Shown piece by piece: positions 37,082-44,920 of a stretch of 64,000 nucleotides of DNA; the first letter of the stretch is position 1, and the number at the start of each line of letters is the position of its first letter. The stretch comes from Propionispora vibrioides (GTDB lineage Bacteria > Bacillota > Negativicutes > Propionisporales > Propionisporaceae): NCBI RefSeq assembly GCF_900110485.1, contig NZ_FODY01000023.1:17352-81351 (forward strand), written 5' to 3'. Made by a program: the position numbers and the translations under genes. The notes under the pieces were generated by a model. It was not told the DNA's origin and made no database searches. It saw only the letters and a program-made list of their open reading frames with translations.

Positions 37082-38410
37082 CTACTCTTCAAATTTATCC
37101 ATAACCCGTTCAACCGCCTGAAGAATTGCCTGTTCTGTCACGGTAAGCAGCTTGCCGTCCCTCACACAGACTCTGCCGTCAACCACCACAGAACGAATGG
37201 CCGTAGGCTGCATAGAATAGACGATGTTCGGAAGCAGCTGTTCACCGGAACGGGAAATCGGGCGCATAGAAAGATCGGCCGTGGAAATTCCAACAAAGTC
37301 GGCCTTATGGCCTGTTTGAATGCTGCCAACCGGCAGATCCAGTACCGTAGCACCGCCGATTGTTCCCATGGCAAACGCCTGCTGGTGAGTCACCGACATG
37401 GCGTTTAACGTATTGGCTTTCTGCAGCAGGGCCACCATCCGCATTTCCTCAAAAACACTGATCCGGTTATTGCTGCAAGCCCCATCGCTGCCCAGGCCGA
37501 TGCCGACACCGGCCCGCATCATTTGGGGAATGTTGGTAATTCCGTCGGCCAAGAACATATTGCTGGAAGGGCAATAGGCCAGCCTGCCGCCCTTGACGCC
37601 CAGTGTCTCAATCTCGCTGTCACTTAGCCATACACCGTGAATGATGACCATATTATCGTCGACAACGCCGATCTTATCTAAAAGCTCAATCGTCCGCAGG
37701 CCGTACTTTTGCCGTACTTCCTCCACTTCAAACATTTCCTCGGCCACATGAATATGAAACGCTGTGTTCAATTCCTTAGCCAGGCGGTACCCGGCCTGAA
37801 TCATTTCCAGGGAAGCAGCATGCAAGCTGTGCGGCGCCGGAACGATCGTTACCATATCCTGATCGGCATACCGGAAAGCCAATTGCCGGGTATGCTCCAC
37901 AGCCTCGGCAACCGATTCCAAATAACCCTGCGGTGCTCCGTTCCAGTCATACATGGTACGGGCCAGGCAGAGGCGGATGCCGATATCCCTAGCTGCCCGG
38001 ATAACCGCTTCATCGCTTTCCGTGCCGTTATTATGAACATAAAAGAAATCACTTACGGTAGTAACACCGCAGCGCAGCATCTCGCCAAAGGCAAACAACG
38101 CTCCGGTGTAAATGTCCTCGGTTGTCAAGCGAGGCGAGAACTTATATAACGCGTTATCACGCCATTCCAAAAACGGCCGGTCGGCGGCGATGCCGCGCAG
38201 CAGGCTTTGAAAAGAATGATTGTGGGCATTCACCGTTCCCGGTACCAGAATCATATCTTCCCATACTTCCACAACAGCGTCCCGGTGTTTATCCACCATA
38301 CTTTGCACCGGCCCAATATCGCTAATGAAAGTATCACTAACCAACACGGCCATATTTTTCTGAAAGTTATTCTTAACGTAAACATACTCCGGTATATAAA
38401 GACGCTTCAT
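37082..38410 (-). CDS. Metal-dependent deaminase, HutF-like amidohydrolase
   Basis: A 442-residue COG0402 amidohydrolase. Metal ligands: NAHNHSFQ (about 62), HIHVAEE (about 220), the IIHGVWL His and LGSDGACSNN Asp. The string around HNHSFQ, then W-R...RLT-E-I and FFYVH, resembles formimidoylglutamate deiminase (HutF: HSHAFQ...W-R...AEFHYVHH), but it also resembles SsnA/guanine-deaminase types. In a hut operon, deimination of formiminoglutamate to formylglutamate is the natural reading. ATG immediately follows the TGA of the amidase gene. Confidence 0.75.
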   Translation of the reverse strand: MKRLYIPEYVYVKNNFQKNMAVLVSDTFISDIGPVQSMVDKHRDAVVEVWEDMILVPGTVNAHNHSFQSLLRGIAADRPFLEWRDNALYKFSPRLTTEDIYTGALFAFGEMLRCGVTTVSDFFYVHNNGTESDEAVIRAARDIGIRLCLARTMYDWNGAPQGYLESVAEAVEHTRQLAFRYADQDMVTIVPAPHSLHAASLEMIQAGYRLAKELNTAFHIHVAEEMFEVEEVRQKYGLRTIELLDKIGVVDDNMVIIHGVWLSDSEIETLGVKGGRLAYCPSSNMFLADGITNIPQMMRAGVGIGLGSDGACSNNRISVFEEMRMVALLQKANTLNAMSVTHQQAFAMGTIGGATVLDLPVGSIQTGHKADFVGISTADLSMRPISRSGEQLLPNIVYSMQPTAIRSVVVDGRVCVRDGKLLTVTEQAILQAVERVMDKFEE

Positions 38411-39712
38411 TCAATTCAGCTCCTTATCGAGAATCAATACAGCCTGTAGCAGTGCGTTGCCGGCTTTGATAATGTCCCTCATATCCGTTTTCTCTTCCGG
38501 GCAATGACTTTTTCCATTAATACTTTGGACAAACAGCATACCGGTTTTAGTAAAATTGACCATATGAGCCGCATCATGACCGGCCATACTGACCAGACTT
38601 ACACACGGTTCCTCCAGTTTGCGGAGACTTTTATTCAATACGTCGATAATCTGCCGGTCCATGGCCACCGCCGCCTGGTCAAGAATCACTTCCCGCCGGA
38701 TAACGACCTTTCGCTGTTTCTCAATCTGTTCCGCAATCCGGTCTAATTCCCTGATAAACTGCTTACTGACCGCGGTTTGCGAGGTTCTAAATTCCAGAAT
38801 AAGCTCGACCTCACCGGGAACAATATTGGCCGCATTGGGGAATACCTCCAGTGAACCAATGGTCCCAACCACATCCTCGCTATTACATTGTTTAACGTAT
38901 TCCTCAAATTCCAGAGAAAAGGCTGACGCCGCCATGAGAGCATCTCGCCGGTCCGACATAACCGTCGTCCCGGCATGGTTGGCTTCGCCGGTAATAGTGA
39001 TTTTTTCCCGGTAGATTCCGGTAATATGCGTTACAATTCCCAAGGCCAGTTGTTTATCAAACAAACGCCGTCCCTGCTCAATATGGCATTCCAAAAAAGC
39101 ACTGATTTCCCCGGGCCGCAGGCGATCCTCCTCGACCATCTCCAGATCACCGCCTGCTTTTGCCACAGCAGCCTGTAGGGAGCTTTGATCAATCTTACTT
39201 ACTACTTTAATTAAGATATCCTTGCCCAGCTTGCCGGAAATAGTCTTGCTGCCCAAGGTGGACAGCCCATAGGGATTGGGTTCCTCACCGGCGAAGGAAA
39301 CCACGGTCAGCGGATGCCGCAGGCTTATACCGTTTTCCTTTACCGTCTGCAATACCTCGGTGGCCAGTAAAACACCAAGAGCCCCGTCATAAGCCCCGCC
39401 ATTGGGGACGGTATCATGGTGAGAACCAAGTACAATAGGCGGTAGCGACTCACAGCCGGACAAAACTGCCCACATGTTGGCGATAGCATCCATCCTGGTC
39501 GAAATACCGATTTCCTTTTCCCACAAAGCCTGCAAAAACTCCCGCGCATTTAAATCGGCTTCACTGCCGAAGGGACGGTCAATACCGCCAGTTTCTTGAT
39601 TAGCGCCGAAAACAGCCAGTGACTTTAAGTTATTTTCCAGCCTACCCGCATTAATCTGATAACAGGTCTCCAGTGTTTGCTGATTTCTTATACATGCTTT
39701 CAAGTTAATCAC
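38411..39712 (-). CDS. M20 amidase, hydantoinase/carbamoylase family
   Basis: A 433-residue zinc hydrolase of the allantoate amidohydrolase/N-carbamoyl-amino-acid hydrolase family. Metal residues: LGSHHDTVPNGGAYDGALGV (His, Asp near 98-110), FAGEEPN (Glu pair), ECHIEQG and AGHDAAHM. These enzymes cut N-carbamoyl or related groups from amino acids. Here a formylglutamate- or carbamoylglutamate-cleaving role would complete the hut route to glutamate, but that is inference. GTG start with a weak ribosome site; 17 bases after rpiR. Confidence 0.82.
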   Translation of the reverse strand: MINLKACIRNQQTLETCYQINAGRLENNLKSLAVFGANQETGGIDRPFGSEADLNAREFLQALWEKEIGISTRMDAIANMWAVLSGCESLPPIVLGSHHDTVPNGGAYDGALGVLLATEVLQTVKENGISLRHPLTVVSFAGEEPNPYGLSTLGSKTISGKLGKDILIKVVSKIDQSSLQAAVAKAGGDLEMVEEDRLRPGEISAFLECHIEQGRRLFDKQLALGIVTHITGIYREKITITGEANHAGTTVMSDRRDALMAASAFSLEFEEYVKQCNSEDVVGTIGSLEVFPNAANIVPGEVELILEFRTSQTAVSKQFIRELDRIAEQIEKQRKVVIRREVILDQAAVAMDRQIIDVLNKSLRKLEEPCVSLVSMAGHDAAHMVNFTKTGMLFVQSINGKSHCPEEKTDMRDIIKAGNALLQAVLILDKELN

Positions 39713-39729
39713 TCATTTCTATCGGGAAA

Positions 39730-40605
39730 TCATTCATCAAATTTCTGATAATAAATATTTCTCGTTGCTTCCAGTTTTTCTAAAGCATTTAAGCGCTGGT
39801 CCAGACCGCTGATCCGTTTGGCCACATCTCTGAGCAGCAGGTTAAGAAAAATCATCGGCGTGCTGTAAATATCAAAAATCGAAGAAACCGTAATCGGTAC
39901 ATGGATAATGGGGCTGGCTAGCTGGGAAACCGGCGATATGATGCTGTCGGTTATTGCAGCAATGGCAAAACCCCGTTCCTTCAGTTCCTGTAACTTTTCA
40001 ATGAGGATATTAGGATACCGGGGAAATACGATGGAAAAGATCAGGGTCTTCCCCGGTTTCTCCAGAGCCAGCGTATCCCATTCCGGATGGTGTGGCGTAA
40101 GCTGCACAACATTGCTGCGTATTTTATTTAATATGTAGAACGTGTAAGGCAGCATCGTTGCCGACATCCGGGCCGACAACAGTACAATTTTCTCGGCCGC
40201 CACCAGTTGCTGTACCAGTGCGTCATAGGCCTCCTGGCTTAAAATCGACTCCAATTCGTCGATATTCTTATGTTCCATGTCCAGTATATTGCGAATCTTA
40301 TTGTTGTTCCCGTTTTGCGAGATGTACTGCAGCCGCTGCGGTGCGGTAATTTCCTCACTGACAAACTTTTGCAGACTCCGCAGAAAATCGTTATAACCCC
40401 GGTACCCTAGGGCGCTGCAAAACCGTGAAACACTTCCCTGGCTGATATTGGCTTCCGCCGCCAATTCCCCGGCAGTCATAAAAATAATACTCATATAGTT
40501 TTTTTCAATATAACTCGCCAGTTTCTCATAAGTGGGAGAATCCTGTGAGATATCAACCATTTTCTGGATCAGGTTCTGTAATTCTTTAATCCGCGTTACG
40601 ACCAT
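39730..40605 (-). CDS. RpiR/MurR family transcriptional regulator
   Basis: A 291-residue regulator. An N-terminal HTH_6 domain (TAGELAAEANISQGSVSRFCSALGYRGY, about 38-66) is followed by a SIS domain (about 125-265) that normally binds a phosphosugar or similar acid. First gene of the long operon, so it probably regulates it. Ribosome site AAGGAGG before ATG. The ligand could be an operon intermediate rather than a sugar. Confidence 0.9.
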   Translation of the reverse strand: MVVTRIKELQNLIQKMVDISQDSPTYEKLASYIEKNYMSIIFMTAGELAAEANISQGSVSRFCSALGYRGYNDFLRSLQKFVSEEITAPQRLQYISQNGNNNKIRNILDMEHKNIDELESILSQEAYDALVQQLVAAEKIVLLSARMSATMLPYTFYILNKIRSNVVQLTPHHPEWDTLALEKPGKTLIFSIVFPRYPNILIEKLQELKERGFAIAAITDSIISPVSQLASPIIHVPITVSSIFDIYSTPMIFLNLLLRDVAKRISGLDQRLNALEKLEATRNIYYQKFDE

Positions 40606-40636
40606 GCTACAGCCTCCTTATGTTAAGTAAGAATGA

Positions 40637-40676
40637 TGAATCCATTCACAATCAAATAAATAATAATGACGTCATT
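40637..40676. promoter_or_regulatory. Two palindromes upstream of rpiR, candidate operators
   Basis: TGAAT-CC-ATTCA (40637-40648) and AATGACGTCATT (40665-40676), both perfect. Their centres are 28 bases apart and they lie 30-70 bases before the rpiR start. They are good candidates for RpiR binding over the operon promoter. A clear -35/-10 pair was not found. Confidence 0.5.
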
Positions 40677-40727
40677 CATATTGGTGTAAAAAAAATCACT
40701 TCAAGCAGATTATTTTTACACCAAAAA

Positions 40728-40850
40728 GGCGCTTAAAAGACCATACGGTCTTCTAAACGCCCTTGTTCAGAATTACTATGTGATTTTTTGTTTTAAGGAA
40801 TATGTCCTATAAACAAAAATGTCCAAAAATATATTTACATATTTTTGGAC
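40728..40850 (-). terminator. Hairpins in the rpiR-queG-like gap
   Basis: ATGTCCAAAAATAT faces ATATTTTTGGACAT (40817-40850), a perfect 14-bp stem; on the minus strand it is followed by TTTTTGTTT, so it may end transcripts from the QueG-like gene. A second hairpin (GGCG...AGACC-ATAC-GGTCT...CGCC, 40728-40762) is nearby. The rest of this 573-base gap holds a family B repeat and AT-rich DNA, and no gene is seen. Confidence 0.55.
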
Positions 40851-41070
40851 ATCATCGTCACAGAATTTATTATTTGCTTATAAACTATCACACTCAATAC
40901 GCTTTGTCAACCAAGACATAGTATTTTATTGAAATAAGTTCGCTCCAAATCATAGTTTTCTAAAAAGTCGGCCAACTGTTGCTTGCTCTTACTACCTTCT
41001 CAGTCCTAATGTTATAAAATAATGGTTGGTCTATTTCGCAACACACGGCGAAGATAGTAAGCCTACCGAC

Positions 41071-41147
41071 ATGCGGACTGCAACAACGAAGGTTTACAGA
41101 AAATAGGCATCAGTATTCACAGAATTAGCGCTGATAAGATATTTGCC
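41071..41147 (+). repeat. Dispersed repeat, family B copy 3
   Basis: CAACAACGAAGG...CAGAAAATAGGCATCAGTATTCACAG, matching copies 1 and 2 with more changes. Similarity continues left to about 41001. Located shortly after the QueG-like stop codon. Confidence 0.65.
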
Positions 41148-41178
41148 ATCTGTTTAGAACCGATCAATTCGGGCCTCA

Positions 41179-42210
41179 TCAAGACAGGTTTAGTTTCTTA
41201 ACGGCCCACTCCGCCATTTTCCTTACCTTAGCATGACTGTTGTTACACGCAGCGTAAATAGCCTCTTTATACTTTTCCTGATATTCGTTTACCATTGCGT
41301 TAATCACATTAACTTTCCACTTCCAGACATCGTCTTTTGTGATATAAAAAAACTTGGCTGTCAGGATTTGCTGAAGAAGCTCATAATCCATGCTAAGAAT
41401 TTTTTCCAGGGAAATATGCTCGCTTATTTCCGCTAAGAAAGGAAATTCCCCTGTTGCTTCCCAGCGGTTTTTATTCATCGGACAAACGTCCTGGCAAGCA
41501 TCGCATCCATAAATCCAGCCGCCCATTTGAGCATTATACGTTTCTTGCGGCAGGTCCCGTCCGCCAAAGGTAGTGAGGAAAGAAATACAGGATAATGGGT
41601 TCATCGTATACGGTTTTGCTAACGAAGCGGTGGGACAGGCTTTGACGCACCGGTTACAATGCTCGGAGCAGGCCTTTACCGTTGGTGTATCGATCAATTC
41701 CAGCTCCTGGTCAATCAACCAGGCTTCTAAATGGACCCACGATCCGGATTCGGTATAAAAGAAATTATTTCTGCGAACTATGCCAAGCCCGGCTTTTACC
41801 GCAGCCCAACGAACCGCCGTGATGCCAAATTTCCGCTTCGCTTCCGTTTTAAGCCCCATTTTTTGCATAGCTGCTTCAAATTGCAAGCTGGCCTGGTATC
41901 CGGCGGTGTGCTCATCTATTCTGCTGTCAAATAAGTAGGCTTTGCCGACCAACCCTTGCAGATGATCAGGCATCTGGTATTTTCCGTATTGCTCCACGCA
42001 AACAACAACTGATTTTGCCCAGGAATAGGTATCCTGCAAATGAGCAAAGCCTCTAAAACGTTCGTAGAAGGGTTTGGTCTGCGGCAGATACTCCATCCGT
42101 TCATTGAGTTTATCCTCATAACCGGCCATATCCGCTATTTTAATAATGCCGCACTTTTCATACCCCACAGCCAGTGCCGCACTCTTGATTTGAAATGCTA
42201 AGGAGTCCAT
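41179..42210 (-). CDS. QueG-like iron-sulfur protein
   Basis: A 343-residue protein resembling epoxyqueuosine reductase. An N-terminal DUF1730 domain (AGLGIVRRNNFFYTESGSWVHLEAWL near 140-165), then two ferredoxin clusters, CSEHCNRCVKACPT and CDACQDVCPMNK. A HEAT-like tail ends it (HAKVRKMAEWAVKKL). True QueG is about 380 residues and has a cobalamin site; the diverged N-terminus and the lack of queuosine neighbours make it a paralogue of unclear role. Ribosome site AAAGGG before ATG. Confidence 0.75.
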   Translation of the reverse strand: MDSLAFQIKSAALAVGYEKCGIIKIADMAGYEDKLNERMEYLPQTKPFYERFRGFAHLQDTYSWAKSVVVCVEQYGKYQMPDHLQGLVGKAYLFDSRIDEHTAGYQASLQFEAAMQKMGLKTEAKRKFGITAVRWAAVKAGLGIVRRNNFFYTESGSWVHLEAWLIDQELELIDTPTVKACSEHCNRCVKACPTASLAKPYTMNPLSCISFLTTFGGRDLPQETYNAQMGGWIYGCDACQDVCPMNKNRWEATGEFPFLAEISEHISLEKILSMDYELLQQILTAKFFYITKDDVWKWKVNVINAMVNEYQEKYKEAIYAACNNSHAKVRKMAEWAVKKLNLS

Positions 42211-42238
42211 TTCTCTAACACCCTTTCTATTAATACCT

Positions 42239-42405
42239 TAAGGAACCACTGATTAATTCACACTGCACATCCTGGCGGATCTTTTCCGTCTGACTGCGTC
42301 AGCAAAACCTTGAAATAGGGATCGCTATTCCTGCGGTTTTACTTCCTTACCAGCCGAAAAAATCTCTCACCAGGCCGGCAGGCTCATTTAATCAGCGGTT
42401 CCTTA
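42239..42405. repeat. Dispersed palindromic repeat, family C copy 2
   Basis: Ends AAGGAACCACTGATTAATTC and TTTAATCAGCGGTTCCTTAA; the whole element is the reverse complement of the copy at 26287-26447. Its terminal TTAAGGAACC supplies or overlaps the TAA stop of the flavin oxidoreductase gene. Confidence 0.85.
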
Positions 42406-43506
42406 AGTTCTTGCGCTTGTTTTTTGTCTGCCATTAAAAACACATGTCGTGCCTCCTATACGGAAACATTGGTTGCATGATACGCACTTTGCCTGACCAC
42501 GGTCACCTTTTTGCCACCGGTTGATCAGGTCGCTCTCACGAATCAGCGGCCGACAGAGAGCAAAGTATTCCAGCCCAGTTTGATTGAGAATCTCCGTCAA
42601 TGAAGCAAATTCACGGTTACCGCCTACTAATATTACCGGTACGCTAATTTGTCGCGCAATTTCAACCGCATAAGGCTGAAAGTAGGATTCTTGCTCCGCT
42701 GTCTTAATCATCCGTATCGTCCCCTCATTCGGGCGCGACGAACCTATCCCGCCACTGATTTCAATGGCGCCAATTCCCATTCGGGCTAATGTCTCACATA
42801 TATATCTGCAGTCGGCAAAACTCATCCCCTGCTCCATAAAATCATCACAGTTGATTTTAACGAGAACCGGATAGTCAGGACCGACCTTCTCCCTGATCGC
42901 CTCATATGTTTCCAGAAGGATTTTCGCCCTATTGCCGATACTGCCGCCATAATCATCGGTTCTGCGGTTATAATAGGGGGTTAAAAACTTGCTTAACAGG
43001 TACCCGTGCGCCCCATGTAGCTGGACACCGTCAAATCCGGCTTGCTTTGCCCTGAGAGCTGCGTCAGCGAAAGCCATTTGTACAAAGTGAATATCCTGCA
43101 CCGTCATTTCTTGCGGAGTCGTTTTGTAGCGTAAATCTTCCACAGCGCTCGGCCCCCACATTACTTTGTCATCTGTACGGGAAGTCTGAGATCCCATACA
43201 TACAAGCTGCATAATGATCCTCGTATCATGCCGGTGGCACATCTTGGTTAGCTTTTCATATTCAGCAATAAATGAGTCGTCATAAATACCCATTTGACGT
43301 GGCAGTGGTTCTTCTAAATCGCTCACATACGTAAGACCGGTGATAATCGTGCCAACTCCACCCTTAGCCAAATCTTCGTACACCTGGAATAGCTCTTCGG
43401 TCATGTGCCCGCTCTTATCGGCAAAACCATCATATGTTGCCGACCGGACAAACCGGTTTTTCAGCCTCATTCCTGCCAATGAAGTTTGATCAAACAATGA
43501 TTTCAT
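42403..43506 (-). CDS. Old yellow enzyme family NADH:flavin oxidoreductase
   Basis: A 367-residue TIM-barrel FMN enzyme. DGVQLHGAHGYLLSKFLTPYYNRRTDDYGG near 160-190 is the OYE signature with the His-Asn pair changed to His-Ala-His; SGGIGSS and PVILVGGN follow as FMN phosphate sites. Near the C-terminus CVSCNQC and a further Cys (GGTTCVF) recall the Fe-S motif of 2-enoate-reductase-type proteins, but the large C-terminal domain is absent. Reduces activated double bonds. MarR-type operator 200 bases upstream. Ribosome site AAGGAG before ATG. Confidence 0.87.
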   Translation of the reverse strand: MKSLFDQTSLAGMRLKNRFVRSATYDGFADKSGHMTEELFQVYEDLAKGGVGTIITGLTYVSDLEEPLPRQMGIYDDSFIAEYEKLTKMCHRHDTRIIMQLVCMGSQTSRTDDKVMWGPSAVEDLRYKTTPQEMTVQDIHFVQMAFADAALRAKQAGFDGVQLHGAHGYLLSKFLTPYYNRRTDDYGGSIGNRAKILLETYEAIREKVGPDYPVLVKINCDDFMEQGMSFADCRYICETLARMGIGAIEISGGIGSSRPNEGTIRMIKTAEQESYFQPYAVEIARQISVPVILVGGNREFASLTEILNQTGLEYFALCRPLIRESDLINRWQKGDRGQAKCVSCNQCFRIGGTTCVFNGRQKTSART

Positions 43507-43706
43507 TTTGATTCGCTCCTTTTTATTGATTGGGATACCTCAGAGCGCCCCTTGCCGGATATGGCCAAATCTATAAGCCATCCTCCAATATGTGCGCATC
43601 ATAGATTCGAATTTTAGAAAATATCAGTATCCCTTAACCAACCAACTCACATACAAACGGCTTAATCTATCCGGTACCGCTGGGTTTACACTACGCCTCA
43701 TCTTAT

Positions 43707-43718
43707 GTGTATATACAC
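43707..43718. promoter_or_regulatory. MarR operator upstream of the flavin oxidoreductase
   Basis: GTGTATATACAC, a perfect palindrome identical to the one over the marR promoter at 44243-44254. Located between marR and the oxidoreductase gene, with an adjoining palindrome CGTAATTACG (43718-43727). The gap 43507-43764 has no gene. Confidence 0.8.
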
Positions 43719-43764
43719 GTAATTACGAATAGGTTATTCCCACCCGCCTTATATATAGTATCTC

Positions 43765-44208
43765 TTAAGGTACAAGCGCTTCCAGCTTTGACAACAGTTG
43801 TGTGAGTTTTGCCAAATCCGCTTCCCCCATATACTCTTCTATAGACTTTTGCGCCTCTTTCCAGAGCGTCCAGCCCCTTAACACTGCAGCTTTACCGCCT
43901 TGCGTCAGCATGATCTCCCGGGTCCGCGAATCTTTCCCAGGCTTAACAGTGATCAGTCCGCTATCGATTAAAGGTTTCATATTCCTGCTTAGAGTAGTCC
44001 GGTCAATGCGCATGATTCGGGCCAATTCACTCATTGTAATATGTTCCGCTACTTCAAGATGCCGCAATAATCCCAACTGAGCCGTAGTAAGTCCGCTGGG
44101 GGTCAATACTTCATCATAAAATTGGGTTACCGCGTGAGCAGCCCTGCGTATATTCATACAATTGCACGGGCTGGGATGTTTCGGATAAACTTCATTAATG
44201 TGCTTCAT
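43765..44208 (-). CDS. MarR family repressor 1
   Basis: A 147-residue winged-helix regulator. CNCMNIRRAAHAVTQFYDEVL at the start is typical of a MarR group with N-terminal cysteines; the DNA-binding part is TMSELARIMRIDRTTLSRNMKPL and the wing is KDSRTREIMLT. The N-terminal Cys-x-Cys may sense electrophiles or oxidants, fitting a neighbour that reduces activated alkenes. ATG 44208 follows GAAGG by 8 bases and is preferred over the GTG three codons earlier. Operators stand on both sides of the gene. Confidence 0.9.
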   Translation of the reverse strand: MKHINEVYPKHPSPCNCMNIRRAAHAVTQFYDEVLTPSGLTTAQLGLLRHLEVAEHITMSELARIMRIDRTTLSRNMKPLIDSGLITVKPGKDSRTREIMLTQGGKAAVLRGWTLWKEAQKSIEEYMGEADLAKLTQLLSKLEALVP

Positions 44209-44242
44209 AACAGCCACCTTCTACAATACAAACAATAATTAA

Positions 44243-44254
44243 GTGTATATACAC
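44243..44254. promoter_or_regulatory. MarR operator over the marR start site
   Basis: GTGTATATACAC. It starts about 8 bases after the -10 box, so it covers the transcription start and would block its own gene's promoter. Confidence 0.85.
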
Positions 44255-44261
44255 ATTTATA

Positions 44262-44290
44262 ATTATATTATTTCTTCCGACACGCGTCAA
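44262..44290 (-). promoter_or_regulatory. SigmaA promoter of marR 1
   Basis: On the minus strand TTGACG, 17 bases, TATAAT: five of six and six of six consensus bases at ideal spacing. About 55 bases before the marR start codon. Confidence 0.85.
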
Positions 44291-44376
44291 GCATCTACAG
44301 CAAGATTCCTCTGGCGAACTGGGCCAATGGCTAAATAACGCATGATTCCGCAAGTTGAACACACGTCCCAAAAACA

Positions 44377-44826
44377 TTAATGATTTTCTTCCGAAAATTG
44401 ATTTGCTTGTTTAAGAATATTGCTGCCCACTTTTTCAATTAAATTCAGCAGCGTTTCTCTGTCCTGTTTGCTAAAACCGTCCAGCATAGTTTGATTCCAG
44501 GCGTCCAGAATAGCAAACAACGCCGGTTTGATGGCATCAGCCTTATCCGTTGTGTAAATATTATAAGCCCGTTTATCAGTTTCGCTCACTTTTCTAATTA
44601 CATAGTTCTCATTGACCAGCTTGGCCACCGCTCTGGCTGTTGTCGCTTTGTCAATCTTAACCATATCGGACAGTTGTTCCTGACTAATTCCGTTATTTTC
44701 AAACAGATTAATCAAAAAAATATACTGTCCACTTCCCAAATTGTACTTTTTTAATTGAGCATTAAAAAAAATCTGGCTATACCGGTAAATCAGTGATACA
44801 TGCTTTCCGAATCTGTCTTTAATCAA
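44377..44826 (-). CDS. MarR family regulator 2
   Basis: A regulator of about 149 residues. LGSGQYIFLINLFENNGISQEQLSDMVKIDKATTARAVAKLV is the helix-turn-helix and TDKRAYNIYTTDKA is the wing. The start is uncertain: a TTG at 44826 with GGGGG upstream is best, and a second TTG 15 bases earlier is possible. It ends the run of MFS genes on this strand, so it likely governs those carriers; candidate operators lie at 49007-49055. Confidence 0.85.
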   Translation of the reverse strand: MIKDRFGKHVSLIYRYSQIFFNAQLKKYNLGSGQYIFLINLFENNGISQEQLSDMVKIDKATTARAVAKLVNENYVIRKVSETDKRAYNIYTTDKADAIKPALFAILDAWNQTMLDGFSKQDRETLLNLIEKVGSNILKQANQFSEENH

Positions 44827-44920
44827 AATAGCTGCCCCCAAAATAGCATCGTTCCCGCTGCTTCTTCAACTACATAAAAATTATATAAATATCCGCCGGC
44901 AAAGTAAAGAAAAAGTATTT

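Noticed and set aside
21715..40605. Mobile genomic island
   Set aside because: The operon shows no integrase, tRNA border or clear base-composition change; the repeats inside it also occur outside.
41179..42210. True epoxyqueuosine reductase (queG)
   Set aside because: The N-terminal part is diverged and shorter and no queuosine genes are near, so only 'QueG-like' is claimed.
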